Part shown: positions 22,087 through 25,382 of the stretch, piece by piece
How the letters are laid out: every line of letters starts with the position of its first letter
Numbering within the stretch: the first letter of the stretch is position 1
NCBI GenBank assembly: GCA_910588895.1
Contig: CAJUSS010000042.1
Location: 1-25,382, forward strand
Length of the DNA stretch: 25,382 nucleotides
Source: an uncultured Lachnospiraceae bacterium
Lineage (GTDB): Bacteria > Bacillota > Clostridia > Lachnospirales > Lachnospiraceae
Direction: 5' to 3'
The notes under the pieces: generated by a model
Database searches by the model: none
Told to the model about the DNA's origin: nothing
What the model saw: only the letters and a program-made list of their open reading frames with translations
Translations under genes and position numbers: made by a program

Positions 22087-24201
22087 ATGGCGAATTGTTT
22101 AGTGATCGTGGAGTCGCCGGCAAAGGTGAAGACGATCAAAAAATTTTTGGGCGCGAATTATGAGGTAGATGCTTCTAACGGACATGTCCGCGATCTGCCG
22201 AAGAGCCAGCTTGGCTTTGATGCAGAGCATGGTTTTGAACCAAAATATATCACGATCCGTGGCAAAGGCGATATCCTGGCAAAGCTGCGCAAAGAAGTGA
22301 AAAAGGCCGATAAGATCTATCTGGCTACTGACCCTGATCGTGAGGGGGAGGCGATATCCTGGCATCTGATGAAGGCGCTGAAGCTGGATGAGGCCCCGGA
22401 TAAAAAGGTCTATCGGATCAGTTTTAATGAGATCACCAAAAATGCGGTGAAGAACTCGATCAAAAACCCGCGGACGATCGATATGGATCTGGTGAACGCC
22501 CAGCAGGCAAGAAGGATGCTGGACCGCATGGTGGGCTATCGGATCAGCCCCCTGCTGTGGGAAAAGGTGAAAAGGGGCCTTAGCGCGGGCCGCGTCCAGT
22601 CTGTGGCTCTGCGGATGGTCTGTGACCGGGAGGAGGAGATAAGCGCCTTTATCCCGGAGGAATATTGGAGCCTGGAGGCGGATCTTAAGCTGGATGGCGC
22701 GAAAAAACCCCTGACAGCCAAGTTTTACGGCACCAAGGAGGGGCGTCTCCCGATCCCGGGAAAAGAGGAGCTGGACCACATAAAAGAGGGGCTGGATGGC
22801 CGGCGGTATGTGGTGACGGAGGTCAAGAACGGGGAGCGGACGAAGAAGGCCCCTACTCCCTTTACCACCAGCACCCTGCAGCAGGAGGCCTCCAAGGTGC
22901 TGAACTTTTCCACCCAGAAGACCATGCGCCTGGCCCAGCAGCTCTATGAAGGCGTGGAGGTAAAGGGCCATGGGACGATAGGCCTGATCACCTATCTGCG
23001 TACGGATTCTACTCGTGTGGCCGAGGAGGCGGACGGGACGGCCAGAGCCTATATCAGCGAGCATTTTGGGCCGCAGTATCTGTCTGCGGGCGAGAGCGGG
23101 AAGAAGGGGAGCGGTAAGATCCAGGATGCCCATGAGGCGATCCGCCCTACAGATATCGCCTTGACCCCGGTGCTGGTGAAGGATTCCCTTGCGAGAGACC
23201 TCTTCCGCCTCTATCAGCTGATCTGGAAGCGTTTTGCTGCCAGCCGTATGTCCAACGCCGTGTATGAGACCACCTCTGTGAAGGTGGGGGCAGGCGAGTA
23301 CTTCTTCACATTGACCGCCTCCAAGCTGGCATTTGACGGATTTATGTCCGTGTACGTCCAGGAGGAGGACAAGGAAGAAGGAGGCCGGGCCTTGAGCAAG
23401 CTGGAGAAGGGGATGGAGCTGGAGCTGGAGGAGCTGCGCGAGGAGCAGCATTTCACTCAGCCTCCGGCCCATTATACGGAGGCCTCGCTGGTCAAGGCAT
23501 TGGAGGAGCAGGGGATTGGGCGCCCCAGTACCTATGCGCCCACCATCACCACCATCCTGGCCAGACGGTATGTGACGAAGGAGAACAAGAATCTTTATGT
23601 GACCGAGCTGGGCGAGGTGGTGAACGGGATGATGAAGCAGTGCTTCCCCAGCATCGTGGATAAAGGCTTTACTGCTAATCTGGAATTCCTCCTGGATAAG
23701 GTGGGGGACGGCACCGTGGACTGGAAGACCGTGGTGAGCAATTTTTACCCGGATCTGGAGGAAGCGGTGAGCAAGGCAGAGGAAGAACTGGAATCCGTGA
23801 CGATCGCGGATGAGGTGACCGATGAGATCTGCGAGCTGTGCGGCCGCAACCTGGTGATCAAGTACGGTCCACACGGGAAATTTCTGGCCTGCCCCGGCTT
23901 CCCGGAATGCAAGAACACAAAGCCCTACCTGGAAAAGATCGGAGTGCCCTGCCCAAAATGTGGTAAGGAGCTGGTGATCAAAAAGACGAAAAAGGGCAGA
24001 CGCTACTATGGCTGTGAGGCGAACCCGGAATGCGATTTCATGTCCTGGCAAAAGCCTTCCGCGCAAAAATGTCCGGAATGCGGCAGCTACATGGTGGAAA
24101 AAGGAAACCGCCTGCTGTGCGGGGACGCACAGTGCGGATACAGCATGGATAAGGAGAAGGAAAAAGACAAGGAAAAGGATAGGGAAAAAGAAATAGTATA
24201 G
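22087..24201 (+). CDS. topA: DNA topoisomerase I
   Basis: The 704-residue type IA topoisomerase relaxes negative supercoils by cutting one strand. The TOPRIM domain shows VIVESPAKVKTIKKFLG with E9, and LATDPDREGEAISWH with D82, D84 and E86. The catalytic tyrosine is Y303 in GLITYLRTDSTR. Further family motifs are RRMLDRMVGYRISPLLW, AGRVQSVALR and EEQGIGRPSTYAPTI. Three C4 zinc ribbons start at about residues 582 (CELC), 622 (CPKC) and 662 (CPEC), followed by a Lys/Glu-rich tail of about 17 residues. The length matches Firmicutes TopA. A purine-rich GGATATGGGGAG precedes ATG 22087. A 655-codon open frame on the opposite strand is a by-product of codon bias. topA is the last gene of the comM-dprA-topA operon; no clear terminator follows, so some read-through into codY is possible. 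Confidence 0.98.
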   Translation: MANCLVIVESPAKVKTIKKFLGANYEVDASNGHVRDLPKSQLGFDAEHGFEPKYITIRGKGDILAKLRKEVKKADKIYLATDPDREGEAISWHLMKALKLDEAPDKKVYRISFNEITKNAVKNSIKNPRTIDMDLVNAQQARRMLDRMVGYRISPLLWEKVKRGLSAGRVQSVALRMVCDREEEISAFIPEEYWSLEADLKLDGAKKPLTAKFYGTKEGRLPIPGKEELDHIKEGLDGRRYVVTEVKNGERTKKAPTPFTTSTLQQEASKVLNFSTQKTMRLAQQLYEGVEVKGHGTIGLITYLRTDSTRVAEEADGTARAYISEHFGPQYLSAGESGKKGSGKIQDAHEAIRPTDIALTPVLVKDSLARDLFRLYQLIWKRFAASRMSNAVYETTSVKVGAGEYFFTLTASKLAFDGFMSVYVQEEDKEEGGRALSKLEKGMELELEELREEQHFTQPPAHYTEASLVKALEEQGIGRPSTYAPTITTILARRYVTKENKNLYVTELGEVVNGMMKQCFPSIVDKGFTANLEFLLDKVGDGTVDWKTVVSNFYPDLEEAVSKAEEELESVTIADEVTDEICELCGRNLVIKYGPHGKFLACPGFPECKNTKPYLEKIGVPCPKCGKELVIKKTKKGRRYYGCEANPECDFMSWQKPSAQKCPECGSYMVEKGNRLLCGDAQCGYSMDKEKEKDKEKDREKEIV

Positions 24202-24258
24202 ACGATAAAATACAAACTGGCCTATTTATTAAAAAAATCGAAAAACTTCCAAAAACTC

Positions 24259-24287
24259 TTGAGGTCATTGGTGATTTGTGGTACAAT
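24259..24287 (+). promoter_or_regulatory. codY promoter
   Basis: TTGAGG (24259-24264), 17-bp spacer, TACAAT (24282-24287). It predicts a leader of about 85 bases with a small GGATAT/ATATCC hairpin before the AGGAGG (24366-24371). No convincing CodY box is seen nearby. Confidence 0.65.
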
Positions 24288-24379
24288 TTACCAAATATAA
24301 GAGGATTTCTTTGTGTATCTGGCTTCATAATAGTCAGGATATTCCTTTTATATCCAGGAGTTTTTAGGAGGAATGGGGA

Positions 24380-25159
24380 ATGAGCGTACAGCTGCTTGAT
24401 AAGACCAGAAAGATCAACAAATTGTTGCACAATAATAATTCTCACAAAGTTGTTTTCAACGATATCTGTAAGGTCTTAAGCGAGATCTTACTTTCGAACA
24501 TCCTTGTCATCAGTAAAAAAGGAAAAGTATTGGGGGTCAGCGTCTGGCCTGGCGTGGATGAGATCGAGGAGCTGATCGACGATAAGGTAGGCGGTTTTGT
24601 CGATAAGATGCTGAACGAGCGTCTGCTGAGCGTTTTATCCACGAAAGAGAATGTCAATCTGGCCACATTGGGTTTTGCCGAAGAGTATGTAAAGAAATAT
24701 CAGGCGATCATCACCCCGATCGATATCGCGGGAGAGCGGCTGGGCACCTTGTTCATCTATAAATGCGATCTCCAGTACGACATCGACGATATCATCCTGA
24801 GCGAATACGGGACGACTGTGGTGGGCCTGGAGATGATGCGCTCGGTCAATGAGGAGAATGCGGAGGAGAGCCGAAAGATCCAGATCGTCAAGTCTGCCAT
24901 CAGTACGCTTTCCTTCTCCGAGCTGGAGGCGATCACCCATATCTTTGAGGAGCTGGACGGCAATGAAGGGATCCTGGTGGCCAGCAAGATCGCCGACCGG
25001 GTAGGGATCACACGTTCCGTCATCGTCAATGCCCTGCGGAAGTTCGAGAGTGCGGGTGTGATCGAATCCCGGTCCTCCGGGATGAAGGGGACTTACATCA
25101 AGGTCCTGAACGATGTGGTCTTTGATGAGCTCAAGAGCATCAAAGCCAGCGGCCGGTAG
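24380..25159 (+). CDS. codY: GTP-sensing global transcriptional repressor CodY
   Basis: The 259-residue protein has the normal CodY length. CodY binds branched-chain amino acids through an N-terminal GAF domain and GTP, and represses nutrient-stress and virulence genes while they are abundant. The GAF region is residues about 1-155 (LLDKTRKINKLLHNNN, then SNILVISKKGKVLGV and ERLGTLFIYK). The winged helix-turn-helix is at 201-221 (ASKIADRVGITRSVIVNALR), followed by KFESAGVIESRSSGMKGTYI. The start ATG 24380 lies 8 bases after AGGAGG; another ATG at 24373 is out of frame. It is followed by a strong terminator. In Bacillus codY is preceded by topA, trmFO, xerC (codV), clpQ and clpY; here topA is directly upstream. 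Confidence 0.98.
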   Translation: MSVQLLDKTRKINKLLHNNNSHKVVFNDICKVLSEILLSNILVISKKGKVLGVSVWPGVDEIEELIDDKVGGFVDKMLNERLLSVLSTKENVNLATLGFAEEYVKKYQAIITPIDIAGERLGTLFIYKCDLQYDIDDIILSEYGTTVVGLEMMRSVNEENAEESRKIQIVKSAISTLSFSELEAITHIFEELDGNEGILVASKIADRVGITRSVIVNALRKFESAGVIESRSSGMKGTYIKVLNDVVFDELKSIKASGR

Positions 25160-25166
25160 AAAAGCG

Positions 25167-25200
25167 AACGCCCTGCAGCGACAAGCTGCAGGGCGTTTTT
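25167..25200. terminator. Intrinsic terminator between codY and a convergent gene
   Basis: AACGCCCTGCAGC (25167-25179), loop GACAA, GCTGCAGGGCGTT (25185-25197), then T to 25200. The opposite strand also ends in a T-rich GCTTTT, so it can serve both convergent genes. Confidence 0.93.
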
Positions 25201-25227
25201 GTGTGCGCAGCCGTCTGCGCGCTCTGT

Positions 25228-25245
25228 AAAAGCCGAAATTTCAGC
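25228..25245 (-). terminator. Possible weak terminator of the minus-strand gene
   Basis: Read on the minus strand, GCTGAAATTTCGGC is self-complementary with one G-U pair and is followed by TTTT, 7 bases beyond the stop of the TetR-like gene. The stem is short and AT-rich in the middle. A separate GCGCAG/CTGCGC hairpin lies at 25205-25220. Confidence 0.3.
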
Positions 25246-25251
25246 CGATCC

Positions 25252-25382
25252 CTACACGCAGGCTGTCCCCGGTACAGATAAGATCTTGATCCCCTGGATC
25301 ATGAAGCTCTCGGCCAGCTCGGCCAGTTCCTTTGGACTTTCTTTCATCCCGCTCTCCAGCCAGTAGGTGGCCAGGCCTAAGC
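25252..25382 (-). CDS. C-terminus of a TetR-like transcriptional regulator (partial)
   Basis: Only the last 42 residues are inside the window, on the minus strand, ending in TAG at 25254-25252. The visible peptide has LGLATYWLESGMKESPKELA followed by ELAESFMIQGIKIL, a helix pair that resembles the last helices of TetR/AcrR-family regulators of Clostridia, where YWLENGM..SP.E.A..... is common. The DNA-binding half is outside the window, so the assignment rests on C-terminal pattern alone. The gene converges on codY, with the shared terminator between them. Confidence 0.55.
   Translation of the reverse strand, partial: LGLATYWLESGMKESPKELAELAESFMIQGIKILSVPGTACV

Noticed and set aside
22099..24066. 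655-codon open frame on the minus strand opposite topA
   Set aside because: It mirrors topA codon bias, shows no recognisable motif, and has no plausible ribosome binding site; topA itself is certain.

Overview
The window looks like a chromosomal segment of a moderately GC-rich Clostridia member, most likely Lachnospiraceae. The evidence is gene content and order (YifB/ComM-DprA-TopA followed directly by CodY), Firmicutes-type ribosome binding sites and sigma-A-like promoters, GC-rich third codon positions, and a LicD/cytidylyltransferase pair typical of gut Firmicutes. No species can be named from sequence alone. Every gene is on the + strand except a partial TetR-like gene at the right end. 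No rRNA, tRNA, CRISPR array or intact insertion sequence was recognised.

Region 1 (1-6869) is accessory and visibly rearranged. It starts with the end of a GC-rich gene that switches abruptly into an AT-rich gene ending in a Rossmann-like module. Then come a remnant of an FkbM-type methyltransferase, a small unknown gene, a truncated DUF4160 gene, and three large genes of the predicted AAA-ATPase plus PD-(D/E)XK nuclease family (PF09820/PF08011 type). Copies 1 and 2 are close relatives and copy 3 is more distant. A decayed piece of a copy-3-like gene lies between copies 1 and 2. An almost identical promoter/leader block stands before the small unknown gene and before copy 3.

Region 2 (6917-10690) is a cell-surface glycan decoration pair: a cytidylyltransferase and a 1002-residue methyltransferase-LicD fusion. 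Both end in the same Rossmann-like module, which suggests they act together to make and transfer a CDP-activated phospho-alcohol such as phosphocholine.

Region 3 (10788-16524) is housekeeping metabolism: proA translationally coupled to cobQ, then cbiC (corrin ring synthesis), a DUF554 membrane protein, and galE with its own promoter.

Region 4 (16525-19174) is the most interesting. A two-gene cassette encodes a radical SAM protein with a helix-hairpin-helix tail and a DUF4130/TIGR03915-type protein, both members of predicted DNA modification/repair families. Its promoter has a canonical 17-bp spacer and is flanked by two perfect GAAC-N4-GTTC sites of the Gram-positive LexA (DinR) type. The sequence therefore predicts SOS control of a cassette whose chemistry is, as far as I know, not established.

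Region 5 (19183-25382) holds comM/yifB, dprA and topA as an operon. Its promoter overlaps the upstream terminator. codY follows with its own promoter and a strong terminator, then the 3' end of a convergent TetR-like gene. A recurring oddity is low-complexity or charged insertions and extensions in otherwise conserved proteins (LicD fusion, CobQ, radical SAM protein, DprA).
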